Below are positions 1 through 7,087 of a DNA stretch of 7,556 nt, piece by piece; position 1 is the first letter of the stretch; each line of letters opens with the position of its first letter. Under the pieces are notes generated by a model. It saw only the letters and a program-made list of their open reading frames with translations, did not search any database and had not been told where the DNA came from. Made by a program: the position numbers and the translations under genes. This DNA comes from Phenylobacterium sp. (GTDB lineage: Bacteria; Pseudomonadota; Alphaproteobacteria; Caulobacterales; Caulobacteraceae), in contig JAHUZY010000286.1 in NCBI GenBank assembly GCA_019264505.1, positions 1 to 7,556 on the forward strand, read 5' to 3'.

Positions 1-187
1 GGACGAAGATCTGCGCCTGCCGCCGGAGCTGGACTACGGCGCCGTCGGCGGCCTCTCCAACGAGGTGCGTGAGAAGCTCGCCGCCATCCGTCCCCTGACG
101 CTGGGCCAGGCCGCGCGGATCGAAGGCGTGACGCCCGGCGCGCTCACCGCCCTGCTGGCTCATGTCCGCCGCAAGGTGGCGGCATGA
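1..187 (+). CDS. mnmG: MnmG (GidA) C-terminal end, tRNA U34 carboxymethylaminomethyl modification enzyme (partial)
   Basis: The frame beginning at base 2 is open from the left edge to a TGA at 185-187 and gives 61 residues. It contains the typical C-terminal MnmG sequence: [17 protein letters not shown], then [19 protein letters not shown], ending in a basic LLAHVRRK tail. MnmG is an FAD-dependent protein that works with the GTPase MnmE to modify the wobble uridine of certain tRNAs. The visible part belongs to the C-terminal helical domain that contacts MnmE and tRNA; the FAD-binding part lies off the window. The stop codon overlaps the rsmG start in an ATGA, which suggests translational coupling. 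Pairing with rsmG (the old names were gidA and gidB) is very common in bacteria. Confidence 0.95.
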   Translation, partial: DEDLRLPPELDYGAVGGLSNEVREKLAAIRPLTLGQAARIEGVTPGALTALLAHVRRKVAA

Positions 188-888
188 GTTCGACACCGAC
201 GGCCGCCGAAACCGCCGAAAACGGCCCCGAAGAAATCGCCCCTGTGGCGCACAGCGCCGTACCCCACATCGACGAGGCGGAATTTGTGCGGCTGAGCGGG
301 GCTTCGCCGGCGCAAATCGAGGCGCTGCGGGCCTATCGCGACCTGCTAACTGACTGGAATCAAAGGATGAATCTGGTCGGCCCGGCCACCTTGCCCGACT
401 TCCGGGGAAGACACGCCTGGGACTCCGCCCAGCTCATTTCTTTGGCGCCGCAGGCCCTGACCTGGGCTGATCTGGGCGCCGGAGCCGGCCTGCCCGGAAT
501 CGTGCTGGCGATCCTGGGTAAGGGCCGCGAGGGGTTCGAGGTTCACCTGGTGGAGAGCATGGCCAAGCGCTGCCGCTTCCTGGAGGCGGTGGTCGAGGCT
601 CTCGATCTGCCGGCGGTGATTCACAACGACCGTGCGGAAAACCTGTTGCGGGATGTGGATATCGTGACGGCCCGGGCTTGCGCCCCGATGACCCGCCTGC
701 TGGGCTATGCCAAGCCTTGGCTGACCGGAACCAACCAGGCCCTTTTCCTGAAGGGCCAGGATGTGGCCGCCGAGATCGAGGCGGCGCGGGACGCCTGGCG
801 GTTCGAGGCCGAGCTTCTGCCCAGCACCAGCGACCCCCGCGGTCGTATCGTTCGCCTGAGGAACAAGATCCATGCCCGCCGAAGCTGA
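184..888 (+). CDS. rsmG: RsmG (GidB), 16S rRNA (guanine-527 N7)-methyltransferase
   Basis: This 234-residue protein uses S-adenosylmethionine to make m7G in the 530 loop of 16S rRNA; in other bacteria its loss gives low-level streptomycin resistance (known of the family). Visible marks are [16 protein letters not shown] at 58-73, RHAWDSAQL at 76-84, the SAM-binding glycine loop [10 protein letters not shown] at 96-105, an acidic strand end HLVES at 121-125, TARA at 162-165 and LFLKGQD at 187-193. The E. coli protein is 207 residues; the extra length is mostly a poorly conserved Ala/Glu-rich N-terminus of about 28 residues. The ATG at 184 is preferred because AAGG at 173-176 precedes it by 7 nt and it overlaps the mnmG stop. 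A GTG at 244 lacks a comparable ribosome site. The 3' end overlaps parA by 17 bp. Confidence 0.96.
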   Translation: MSSTPTAAETAENGPEEIAPVAHSAVPHIDEAEFVRLSGASPAQIEALRAYRDLLTDWNQRMNLVGPATLPDFRGRHAWDSAQLISLAPQALTWADLGAGAGLPGIVLAILGKGREGFEVHLVESMAKRCRFLEAVVEALDLPAVIHNDRAENLLRDVDIVTARACAPMTRLLGYAKPWLTGTNQALFLKGQDVAAEIEAARDAWRFEAELLPSTSDPRGRIVRLRNKIHARRS

Positions 889-1732
889 GGTCCAGGAGGT
901 CCGGCCCGCCGCCGCGCCGGCGAGCCGCGCCCGCGTCCTGGTGATCGCCAACCAGAAGGGCGGGGTGGGCAAGACCACTACGGCGATCAATCTCGGCACG
1001 GCGCTGGCCGCTGTCGGCGAGAAGGTGCTGCTGATCGATTCTGATCCCCAGGGCAATGCCTCCACCGGCCTGGGCGTCGCCCGGGCCAGGCGCAAGACCA
1101 CCCTCTATGACGTGCTGATGGGGGAGAAGCCGGCCACCGAGGCGGTGGTGGCCACCGACCTGCCGGGCCTGTTCCTGATCCCGGCCGATCCGGACCTGTC
1201 GGGCGTCGAGCTGGAGCTGGGCAATCAGAGCCGTCGCTCATTCAAGCTGCGGGACGCCCTGGAGCAGATCCGGCGAGAGGGCGACTTCACCTATGTGCTG
1301 ATCGACTGCCCGCCGTCCCTGAACCTGCTGACCGTCAACGCCATGACGGCGGCCGACGCCGTGCTGGTGCCCCTGCAATGCGAGTTCTTCGCCCTGGAGG
1401 GCCTGACCCAGCTGATGCGCACCGTCGAGCTGGTGCGCGGCAGCCTGAACCCGGCTCTTGAGATCCAGGGGGTGGTTCTGACCATGTACGACAAGCGCAA
1501 CAGCCTGTCCGAGCAGGTGGCCAGCGATGTGCGGGGCCATTTCGGCAAGACAGTCTATGACACGGTCATCCCGCGCAATGTGCGGGTGTCCGAGGCCCCG
1601 TCCTTCGGCAAGCCGGTGCTGGTCTATGATCTGAAATGCGCCGGCAGCCAGGCCTATCTGAAGCTCGCCCGCGAGGTTGTGGTCCGCGAGCGCCAGCGCC
1701 GCAAGGCCGCGGCCAGCAAGCAGGAAGTCTGA
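872..1732 (+). CDS. parA: ParA, chromosome-partitioning ATPase
   Basis: This 286-residue protein is a deviant-Walker ATPase that binds nucleoid DNA as an ATP dimer. ParB stimulates its hydrolysis, moving the origin region towards the new pole. The Walker A motif KGGVGKTT is at 29-36, with the signature lysine at its start. A DSDPQGN segment follows at 56-62, Walker B YVLIDCPPSL at 141-150, and conserved C-terminal blocks VVLTMYDKRNSLSEQV at 201-216 and VIPRNVRVSEAPSFGKP at 232-248. As I recall it, the Caulobacter ParA is 267 residues; this one has a longer, Ala-rich N-terminal lead before the first strand (RVLVIANQK from residue 21) and a basic tail. Its ATG lies inside the rsmG end, with GAGGA at 858-862 spaced 9 nt. 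A short N-terminus is typical of chromosomal ParA without the HTH domain of plasmid P1/F-type ParA. Confidence 0.97.
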   Translation: MPAEAEVQEVRPAAAPASRARVLVIANQKGGVGKTTTAINLGTALAAVGEKVLLIDSDPQGNASTGLGVARARRKTTLYDVLMGEKPATEAVVATDLPGLFLIPADPDLSGVELELGNQSRRSFKLRDALEQIRREGDFTYVLIDCPPSLNLLTVNAMTAADAVLVPLQCEFFALEGLTQLMRTVELVRGSLNPALEIQGVVLTMYDKRNSLSEQVASDVRGHFGKTVYDTVIPRNVRVSEAPSFGKPVLVYDLKCAGSQAYLKLAREVVVRERQRRKAAASKQEV

Positions 1733-1737
1733 ACATG
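1722..1737 (+). promoter_or_regulatory. parB ribosome binding site and start
   Basis: AGGA at 1722-1725 lies 9 nt before the ATG at 1735, inside the last codons of parA. It fixes the parB start. A longer in-frame opening begins at 1636, but it would add 33 residues read from inside parA, with no family resemblance. The spacer between the parA stop and this start is only 2 nt. Confidence 0.75.
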
Positions 1738-2658
1738 GCGGAGAACCGCAGGGGTCTGGGCCGGGGTCTGTCGGCCCTGCTGGGCGAGGCCGAGGATGAG
1801 AACGCCGCTGACGCTGCGGCCGCCGCCGAGGCCGCTGAGGCCAGCGGGCCGGTGCGCGCCCTGTCGCCCATGCGCGATGTGCCCATCGACCTGATCGACC
1901 CCAACGCCTCCCAGCCCCGGTCCGTGTTCCATGACGAGGATATGGAGGAGCTGACCAACTCCATCCGGGAGCGCGGCGTGCTGCAGCCGATCCTCGTGCG
2001 TCCCCTGCCCAATGGCCGGTTCGAGATTGTCGCCGGCGAGCGGCGCTGGCGGGCCAGCCAGAGGGTCGGCCTGCACACCGTGCCCGCCGTGGTCCGGGAG
2101 CTGGACGACCTGCAGGTGATGGAGATCGCCATCGTCGAGAACGTCCAGCGGGCCGATCTCAGCGCCATTGAAGAGGCCCGCGGCTATGAGGTGCTGATCG
2201 CCCGATTCGGCCGCACCCAGGAGCTGGTGGCCCAGGTGGTCGGCAAGAGCCGCAGCCATGTGGCCAATATGCTGCGCCTGCTGAACCTGCCCGGCTCCGT
2301 CCAGAACCTGGTGGTGGAGAACAAGCTCTCGGCCGGCCACGCCCGGGCTCTGATCACGGCTGAGAACCCCGAGGCCCTGGCCGAGCAGGTCATGGCCAAG
2401 GGCCTGTCGGTGCGCGAGACCGAGGCCCTGGTGCGCAAGGGCGCGGCGCCTGCGGCCCGGGGCGGCGCCAGCCGCAGCGGCGGTGGCTCGAGCGCCGACA
2501 AGGACACCGACACCCTGGCCCTGGAAAACGACCTCGCCGAGGTGCTGGGCCTGTCAGTGCAGATCGCCGACCGCGGCGGCGCCGGCGAGCTGAAGATCAG
2601 CTACAAGACCCTCGAACAGCTGGACGACCTCTGCCGGAGACTGTCCCGCACGGGGTGA
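1735..2658 (+). CDS. parB: ParB, parS-binding chromosome-partitioning protein (CTPase clamp)
   Basis: This 307-residue protein loads at parS sites and spreads as a CTP-dependent sliding clamp; it also stimulates ParA. Residues 5-17 (RRGLGRGLSALLG) are the N-terminal motif that contacts ParA. The CTP-binding domain follows with GVLQPILVRP at 81-90, GERRWRA at 101-107 and ENVQRADL at 135-142. A helix-turn-helix around 163-185 (KSRSHVAN at 171-178) recognises parS, and LSVRETEALVRK lies at 224-235. A Gly/Ser/Arg linker at about 236-254 joins the C-terminal dimerisation domain, which begins near DTDTLALENDL and ends LEQLDDLCRRL. Compared with my memory of the 293-residue Caulobacter protein, the main length difference is an acidic Ala/Glu-rich stretch at about 18-39. 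It sits directly after parA, as usual, and is the last gene of the operon. Confidence 0.97.
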   Translation: MAENRRGLGRGLSALLGEAEDENAADAAAAAEAAEASGPVRALSPMRDVPIDLIDPNASQPRSVFHDEDMEELTNSIRERGVLQPILVRPLPNGRFEIVAGERRWRASQRVGLHTVPAVVRELDDLQVMEIAIVENVQRADLSAIEEARGYEVLIARFGRTQELVAQVVGKSRSHVANMLRLLNLPGSVQNLVVENKLSAGHARALITAENPEALAEQVMAKGLSVRETEALVRKGAAPAARGGASRSGGGSSADKDTDTLALENDLAEVLGLSVQIADRGGAGELKISYKTLEQLDDLCRRLSRTG

Positions 2659-2680
2659 GCTGGGGCGCGAAGCGCCGAAG

Positions 2681-2766
2681 AGGATCAACCACCAAGCACA
2701 CAAAGCACACGAAGGCGCCGCGGCGTCTTGGTGATCTTCGTGCCCTTTGTGGTTCCTGCCTTTTTT
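2681..2766 (+). terminator. Possible terminator after parB (weak)
   Basis: A long imperfect hairpin (2687-2754; it can be extended by AGG at 2681-2683 pairing with CCT at 2755-2757 across a 3-nt bulge) is followed 6 nt later by six T at 2761-2766. It is the only T-run of that length in the convergent spacer. The gap between stem and T-run is longer than in a standard intrinsic terminator, so the role is inferred. No equivalent U-tract is seen for transcripts arriving from holA. Confidence 0.3.
2687..2754. repeat. 68-bp near-palindrome of 9-bp phased CACNAAG units
   Basis: The left arm is 2687-2715 and the right arm 2726-2754, each 29 nt. When the right arm is reverse-complemented, 21 of 29 positions match. 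Both arms begin AACCAC and then show CAC-N-AAG blocks at a 9-nt period, three per arm. Nearly all mismatches fall on the same unconstrained positions of the 9-mer. The 10-nt centre, CGCCGCGGCG at 2716-2725, is itself a perfect palindrome, so the dyad is continuous. Read as protein, the period gives a meaningless THK-type tripeptide repeat. From memory, similar CACNAAG-rich intergenic repeats are scattered in many bacterial genomes; I cannot assign this one to a named family. Confidence 0.75.
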
Positions 2767-2813
2767 GCGCCTGCGGCGCGTGGGGCGGCGATCGCCAAGC
2801 CCTCACCCAACGC

Positions 2814-2844
2814 CGTCACCCTGGGCCCTGTGCCCAGGGTCCCT
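2814..2844 (+). repeat. REP-like hairpin unit, copy 1
   Basis: This is a 31-nt unit with the outline CGTCACCCT...AGGGTCCCT. It contains a perfect 9-bp stem, ACCCTGGGC at 2818-2826 with GCCCAGGGT at 2832-2840, around the 5-nt loop CCTGT. A second copy in the opposite orientation lies at 2870-2900, and 25 of 31 positions agree. GTCA before the stem and CCCT after it are outside the pairing but are also conserved, which marks a real repeat unit rather than a chance hairpin. Confidence 0.7.
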
Positions 2845-2869
2845 CGCGCCGCTTACGCCCGCCCTCGAC

Positions 2870-2900
2870 AGGGACCCTCGGGACGAGCCCGAGGGTGACG
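2870..2900 (-). repeat. REP-like hairpin unit, copy 2 (inverted)
   Basis: This is the reverse-oriented partner of the unit at 2814-2844. Its 9-bp perfect stem is ACCCTCGGG at 2874-2882 with CCCGAGGGT at 2888-2896, around the loop ACGAG. Relative to copy 1, the only two base pairs that differ in the stem are swapped on both sides, so pairing is kept. The other differences are in the loop. A 25-nt spacer separates the copies. It ends 25 nt before the holA stop codon. The paired, opposed arrangement resembles the interspersed mosaic elements described in enterobacteria. Confidence 0.7.
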
Positions 2901-2925
2901 AGTGCAGGAGGTGGCGGGCTATCCC

Positions 2926-3978
2926 CTACAGCCCCATCCGGCGGGCGCGGGCGGCGATGGTCAGGGCCAGGCGTTCGGCGATCAGGCGGTCGGGGCTGCC
3001 GGTGGTCTTGCAGGCTCGGTCGGCGGCCAGGACCTCGGGCTGGACCGCGTCCAGGGTCTCCAGGCTCCAGGCGCGGGCCTGACGCAGGAATTCCCGCTCA
3101 TTCTTCCAGAACACCCCTGAGGCCTTGGCCGCCTCGGGCAGGCCCGCGCCGTTCTTCACCAGGGTCAGGGTGCGGCGCAGCTTGGCCAGATGCTGGCTGA
3201 TGGCCCGGACGGCGGCGGGGCCGGCTTCTCCCTCGGCCGCAGCCCGTCGCAGGCCGCTCTGGGCCTCGGCGATACGGCCGCCAAAAGCGTCGGAGGCCGC
3301 GTCGGCCAGGGAGGCCTCGGGCTCGACGCCTAAGAAGTCCTCGAGATCCTTGGGCCCCGCGGTGATCCCGCTGCGGGGGCCGAGATAGAGGATCAGCCGC
3401 TCGATCTCCTGGCGGGCCACGCCCCGGTCCTTGGGCAGGCGGGCGACGAAGAGGGCGAGCGCGTCGGCGTTCAGCCCCACCCCTTCGGCGTTCAGGGCCT
3501 CGCGGACCAGGCGGGCCATGTCCCCGGGTTCGTCCTCGTAGCAGGGGATGACGGCGATGCCGGCCGCCTTCTCGGCGATCTTCCGCAGGGTCGAATCCCG
3601 CCCCAGATTGCCGGCCTCGATCAGGAAGAAGGCCTCAGGATTGAAGGCGCCCTCGTCGTGACCCTTCACGGCCTCGGCGGCCATCTTGTCGAGGCTGGCC
3701 TTCTCGCTGGAGAGCTTGAGCCGCACGAGGCGTCGGCCGCCCATCAGGGACTGGGAGGCCAGCTCATTATCCAGCCGCCCGGCGTCCCCGTCGATGTCGC
3801 CATCGGTGAGCAGGGCCACGTCGAAGGGATCATCGGGATTGGCCACCGCCTTGGCGGCCAGCAGATTGGCCCGTTCCCGCACCACGCCGATGTCGCGGCC
3901 ATAGATCACCGCCCCGCGGATGCCAGGGTCGGGGCGCGCCAGAAAGCGCTCGATGTCGGGCCGGCGGCTGAGGATCAT
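2926..3978 (-). CDS. holA: HolA, DNA polymerase III delta subunit (clamp loader)
   Basis: This 350-residue protein is the delta subunit of the clamp-loader complex, the subunit that pries open the beta sliding clamp during replication. It has the family outline: an N-terminal domain with VIYGRDIGVVRERANLL at 24-40, LTDGDIDGD near 57-64, and SLMGGRRLVRLKL at 77-89. FLIEAGNLGRDSTLRKIAEKA at 118-138 and YEDEPGDMARLVREAL at 147-162 follow. The C-terminal helical collar contains QHLAKLRRTL at 262-271 and ends in a basic AARARRMGL tail. No Walker A motif is seen, as expected, since delta does not hydrolyse ATP. The ATG at 3978 is chosen: it follows the lptE stop by 13 nt, GAGG precedes it by about 10 nt, and MILSRRPDIERFL matches the usual family start. 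The upstream in-frame opening to 4101 lies inside lptE and is unlikely to be coding. Confidence 0.93.
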   Translation of the reverse strand: MILSRRPDIERFLARPDPGIRGAVIYGRDIGVVRERANLLAAKAVANPDDPFDVALLTDGDIDGDAGRLDNELASQSLMGGRRLVRLKLSSEKASLDKMAAEAVKGHDEGAFNPEAFFLIEAGNLGRDSTLRKIAEKAAGIAVIPCYEDEPGDMARLVREALNAEGVGLNADALALFVARLPKDRGVARQEIERLILYLGPRSGITAGPKDLEDFLGVEPEASLADAASDAFGGRIAEAQSGLRRAAAEGEAGPAAVRAISQHLAKLRRTLTLVKNGAGLPEAAKASGVFWKNEREFLRQARAWSLETLDAVQPEVLAADRACKTTGSPDRLIAERLALTIAARARRMGL

Positions 3979-3991
3979 GCCGGCCGCCGCC

Positions 3992-4495
3992 TCAATTCTG
4001 GCCCTGTTCGGCGAACCAGGCGGCCAGCTCCAGCTGGATGCGACGGGCGGCCTCGTTGGCGGCCCGCTCCTGGGCGTCCTGCTGGGCGGCCACCGAGGCA
4101 TAGGGCTGGTCGGCGGAGTCGTAGGTCAGCTCCACCCGCACCGAGCCCACCTTGGCCGGTTCGCCGGTGGCGGCCGCGCGCAGGGTGTAGGCCGCGGTCA
4201 GCACGTATTCGTAGCGGGTCGCCACATTGTCCACCCGCAGACCCCTGGGGAAACGCTGCTCCGACAGGTCGAGGTCCAGACGCCAGGCCGGCGTCCCCGC
4301 CCCCGTCGCAAGGGCGTCGCCAAGCGCCTCGCCCAGCAGATAGCCCGCTCGCCCGTCAGGGGCGGCGACCTGGACGGCCGACAGGCCCGGCGTCACGCCC
4401 GGCTGGGCGTAGAGGGGTCGGAAACCGCAGGCGCCAAGGCTCAGGGCGACGCAGGCCAGGACCAGGGCTGAGGCGAGACGGGAGGACATGGTCAT
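3992..4495 (-). CDS. lptE: LptE, LPS-assembly outer-membrane lipoprotein
   Basis: This protein of 167 residues is the lipoprotein plug that pairs with the LptD barrel to insert lipopolysaccharide into the outer leaflet. It opens with a signal peptide (a hydrophobic run ASALVLACVALS) and a lipobox LGAC, with the acylated Cys at residue 23. Directly after it comes GFRPLY, the characteristic start of mature LptE. Further matches are YLLGEALGDAL, WRLDLDLSEQRF and a central block ATRYEYVLTAAYTLR. The C-terminal half has an amphipathic helix, QERAANEAARRIQLELAAWF. The sequence beyond the N-terminus is poorly conserved across bacteria, so the identification rests on the lipobox-GFRPLY pattern and on the position between leuS and holA, an order also found in E. 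coli. The start could also be the GTG at 4498 or the ATG at 4489. Confidence 0.88.
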   Translation of the reverse strand: MTMSSRLASALVLACVALSLGACGFRPLYAQPGVTPGLSAVQVAAPDGRAGYLLGEALGDALATGAGTPAWRLDLDLSEQRFPRGLRVDNVATRYEYVLTAAYTLRAAATGEPAKVGSVRVELTYDSADQPYASVAAQQDAQERAANEAARRIQLELAAWFAEQGQN

Positions 4496-4506
4496 CACAT
4501 TCCAAG
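4493..4506 (-). promoter_or_regulatory. lptE ribosome binding site and start region
   Basis: On the minus strand CTTGGA (4506-4501) follows the leuS stop at 4508-4510. It lies 5 nt before the ATG at 4495 and 11 nt before the ATG at 4489. An ATG at 4500 is followed at once by TGA and cannot be the start. The site is weak, so coupling to leuS termination is likely (inference). Confidence 0.45.
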
Positions 4507-4507
4507 T

Positions 4508-7087
4508 CTAGCTGGCCACGATGTTGACGATGCGGTCCTTGACCACGATCACCTTGCGGATGGTCAGGCCTTCGAGGCGCCGGGCGATCTCAGGGTCTTC
4601 AAGCACCATCTTCTCCACGTCGGCGGGCTCGGCGCCAGCCGGGGCGCTGATCTCGCCGCGGCGCTTGCCGTTCACCTGGACCGGCAGGACCTTCACCGCA
4701 TCCTCGGCCAGAGCCGGATCATAGTCCGGCCAGGGCGCGACAGCCACCAGACCCTGACCGCCGATCGCCGCCCAGCACTCCTCGGCCAGGTGGGGCGTGA
4801 AGGGCGCCACCAGCCGGGCGAAGACCGACAGGGCCTCGCGCCGGGCCGCCAGCACCGCCGGGCTCGCGCCCTGGGCCGGGTTGGCCTTGAGAACATTGAG
4901 GAATTCGTACAGGCGCGCGATGCCGGAATTGAACCGGAAGTCGTCGACGGCTTCGGTCATGGTCTTGATCAGCCGGTGGCTGGCCCGGGTCAGGGCCTTG
5001 GCCGCCTCGTCGGGCTCGGCGGCCGGCGCGGTCGCCGGCTGGCTCTCGAACTCTGCCCAGACCCGGTTGACGAAGCGCCAGGCGCCCTCGACGCCGGAAT
5101 TGGACCACTGGGTGTCGCGCTCCGGCGGGCTGTCGGACAGGACGAACAGGCGCGCGGCGTCCACGCCATAGACCTCGAAGATCTCCTCCGGGGCCACGGT
5201 ATTCTTCTTGGACTTCGACATCTTCTCGACGTCGCCGATCACCACCTGTTCGCCGGTCTCGATCAGGACCGCCCGGCGGGTGTTTCCGCTGGCCTCGATC
5301 TCCACGGCCGCCGGCTCCAGCCATTCGCCGGACTGGCGACGATAGGTCTCGTGAGTGACCATGCCCTGGGTGAAGAGGCCTGCGAACGGCTCCTTCACCG
5401 ACAGCAGCCCCTGGTCGGCCAGGGCCCGGGTGACGAAGCGGGCATAGAGCAGGTGCAGGACCGCATGCTCGATGCCTCCCACATACTGGTCTACCGGCAG
5501 CCAGTAGTCGGCGGCGGCCTTGTTGATCGCCTCATCGGCGTCGGGATCGGTGAAGCGGGCGAAGTACCAGGAGGAGTCGACGAAGGTGTCGAGCGTGTCG
5601 GTCTCACGCCGGGCCTCGCCGCCGCAGGTGGGACAGGCCACGTGCTTCCAGGTCGGGTGGCGATCCAGCGCATTGCCGGGCTTGCCGAACTCCAGGTCAT
5701 CGGGCAGGGCGACGGGCAGCTGGTCCTTGGGCACAGGGACCACGCCGCACTTGGCGCAATGGATCACCGGCACCGGGCAGCCCCAGCCCCGCTGGCGGGC
5801 CACGCCCCAGTCGCGCAGGCGATAGACGGTGGCGCCCTCGCCCAGGCCCAGCTCTTCGATGCGGGCGATGGCGGCGGCCTTGGCGGCCTCGATGTCCAGG
5901 CCGTCCAGGAAGCTGGAATTGAAGATCACGCCCGGCCCGGTATAGGCCTCGGCGCCCACCTGGACCTGGTCGGGAGCTTCGCCCGGCGGCAGGACCACGG
6001 GCTTGACCGGCAGGTCGTACTTGCGGGCGAAGTCTAGGTCGCGCTGGTCGTGGGCCGGGCAGGCGAAGATGGCGCCCGTGCCGTAGTCCATCAGGATGAA
6101 GTTGGCGATCCAGACCGGCAGCTTCCAGTTGGGATCGAAGGGATGGGCCACGGTGAGACCGGTGTCGAAGCCGATCTTCTCGGCGGTCTCGATCTCGGCG
6201 GCGCTGGCGCCCCCCTTGCGGCATTCGGCGATGAAGGCGGCCACCCTGGGATCGGCGGCGGCCAGCTGCTCGGCCAGGGGATGGTCCGGAGCGACGCCCA
6301 CAAAACTCGCCCCGAACAGGGTGTCGGGCCTTGTGGTGTAGACATTCAGGCCGTCCTCGAAGCCGGCCGGGGCCGCACCGGCCCAGGGGAAGGCGAACTT
6401 CAGGCCCTTGGAGCGGCCGATCCAGTTCTCCTGCATCAGCCGGACCTTGTCGGGCCAGCGGTTCAGGGTTTTCAGCCCTTCGATCAGGTCGTCGGCATAG
6501 TCGGTGATGCGCAGGAACCACTGGTTCAGCTTGCGCTTCTCCACCAGGGCGCCCGAGCGCCAGCCGCGGCCGTCCACAACCTGCTCGTTGGCGAGCACGG
6601 TCTGGTCCACCGGGTCCCAGTTGACCACGCCCTCGCGGCGATAGACCAGGCCGGCCTTGTACAGGTCCAGGAACCAGGCCTGCTGCTTGCCGTAATACTC
6701 CACGTCGCAGGTGGCGAATTCCCGGCTCCAGTCGATGGACAGGCCGAGCTGCTTCAGCTCGTCCCGCATCCGGGCGATGTTGTCATAGGTCCAGGCCCGG
6801 GGATCGACGCCGCGCTCCATGGCGGCGTTCTCGGCCGGCAGGCCAAAGGCGTCCCAGCCCATGGGATGCAGCACATTGAAGCCGCGGGCCCGCTTGAACC
6901 GCGCCACCACATCGCCGAGCGCATAGTTGCGCACATGGCCCATGTGCAGCCGCCCCGAGGGGTAGGGGAACATCTCCAGCACATAGTATTTCGGCTGGTC
7001 GGGCTTGATGTGAGCCTTGAAGACCTCGGCGTCGGTCCAGGCCTGACGCCACTTGGGCTCGACGTCCTTGGGATTGTAGCGCGCCAT
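4508..7087 (-). CDS. leuS: LeuRS, leucyl-tRNA synthetase
   Basis: This 859-residue class I synthetase attaches leucine to tRNA-Leu in the cytoplasm; its length is normal for bacterial LeuRS. The ATP-binding HIGH-type motif is HMGH at 48-51, inside [18 protein letters not shown]. The CP1 editing domain shows the threonine-rich TTRPDTLFG at 251-259 and the catalytic-type aspartate in CPAHD (D347). A zinc-type knuckle has C444/C447 and C485/C488. [18 protein letters not shown] follows at 495-512, then EKMSKSKKN at 621-629, the KMSKS loop that closes on ATP. The C-terminal anticodon-binding and tRNA-contacting domain begins near 690 and ends [17 protein letters not shown]. All expected catalytic and editing residues appear intact. 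GAAGG (7101-7097) precedes the ATG by 9 nt. Its stop is followed 12 nt later by the lptE start, which indicates a shared transcript. Confidence 0.98.
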   Translation of the reverse strand: MARYNPKDVEPKWRQAWTDAEVFKAHIKPDQPKYYVLEMFPYPSGRLHMGHVRNYALGDVVARFKRARGFNVLHPMGWDAFGLPAENAAMERGVDPRAWTYDNIARMRDELKQLGLSIDWSREFATCDVEYYGKQQAWFLDLYKAGLVYRREGVVNWDPVDQTVLANEQVVDGRGWRSGALVEKRKLNQWFLRITDYADDLIEGLKTLNRWPDKVRLMQENWIGRSKGLKFAFPWAGAAPAGFEDGLNVYTTRPDTLFGASFVGVAPDHPLAEQLAAADPRVAAFIAECRKGGASAAEIETAEKIGFDTGLTVAHPFDPNWKLPVWIANFILMDYGTGAIFACPAHDQRDLDFARKYDLPVKPVVLPPGEAPDQVQVGAEAYTGPGVIFNSSFLDGLDIEAAKAAAIARIEELGLGEGATVYRLRDWGVARQRGWGCPVPVIHCAKCGVVPVPKDQLPVALPDDLEFGKPGNALDRHPTWKHVACPTCGGEARRETDTLDTFVDSSWYFARFTDPDADEAINKAAADYWLPVDQYVGGIEHAVLHLLYARFVTRALADQGLLSVKEPFAGLFTQGMVTHETYRRQSGEWLEPAAVEIEASGNTRRAVLIETGEQVVIGDVEKMSKSKKNTVAPEEIFEVYGVDAARLFVLSDSPPERDTQWSNSGVEGAWRFVNRVWAEFESQPATAPAAEPDEAAKALTRASHRLIKTMTEAVDDFRFNSGIARLYEFLNVLKANPAQGASPAVLAARREALSVFARLVAPFTPHLAEECWAAIGGQGLVAVAPWPDYDPALAEDAVKVLPVQVNGKRRGEISAPAGAEPADVEKMVLEDPEIARRLEGLTIRKVIVVKDRIVNIVAS

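Larger units (their letters stand above)
2659..2925. other. Convergent intergenic spacer, no gene, rich in hairpins
   Basis: These 267 bases lie between the parB stop and the holA stop of opposed operons. No reading frame here resembles a protein, and the open frames crossing it are extensions of antisense frames. Besides the 68-bp palindrome and the two REP-like units, there are smaller dyads. One is GGCGC-GAA-GCGCC at 2664-2676, just after parB. Another is GCGCC-TGC-GGCGC at 2767-2779, directly after the T-run. The third is the palindrome GGCGATCGCC at 2787-2796. No promoter or parS-like sequence was seen. Confidence 0.7.

Noticed and set aside
357..622. Three GANTC sites (357-361, 421-425, 618-622) in rsmG as a possible CcrM-regulated cluster
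   Set aside because: They lie inside coding sequence with no promoter nearby. Other GANTC sites are scattered through the window, so this looks like chance.
894..900. Perfect AGGAGGT Shine-Dalgarno match inside parA codons 8-10
   Set aside because: No ATG, GTG or TTG lies at a suitable distance. The next in-frame GTG (941) is 40 nt away and would remove the first strand of the ATPase fold.
2906..2912. AGGAGGT on the plus strand just before the end of holA
   Set aside because: No start codon follows within usable distance and no small open frame begins there.
2655..3200. Plus-strand open frame across the convergent spacer, beginning with a THK-type tripeptide repeat
   Set aside because: The repeat peptide is the translation of the 9-bp DNA repeat, and the rest runs antisense to holA with Arg/Gly/Pro-rich sequence. 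It is a spurious frame.
3979..4101. In-frame upstream extension of holA by 41 codons
   Set aside because: It overlaps the lptE coding end, is Pro/Arg/Trp-rich and unlike the family. The ATG at 3978 has the better context and matches the usual start.
5639..5644. CACGTG as a parS core
   Set aside because: The flanks do not follow the GTTNCAC/GTGNAAC pattern on either side, and the site lies in conserved leuS coding sequence.
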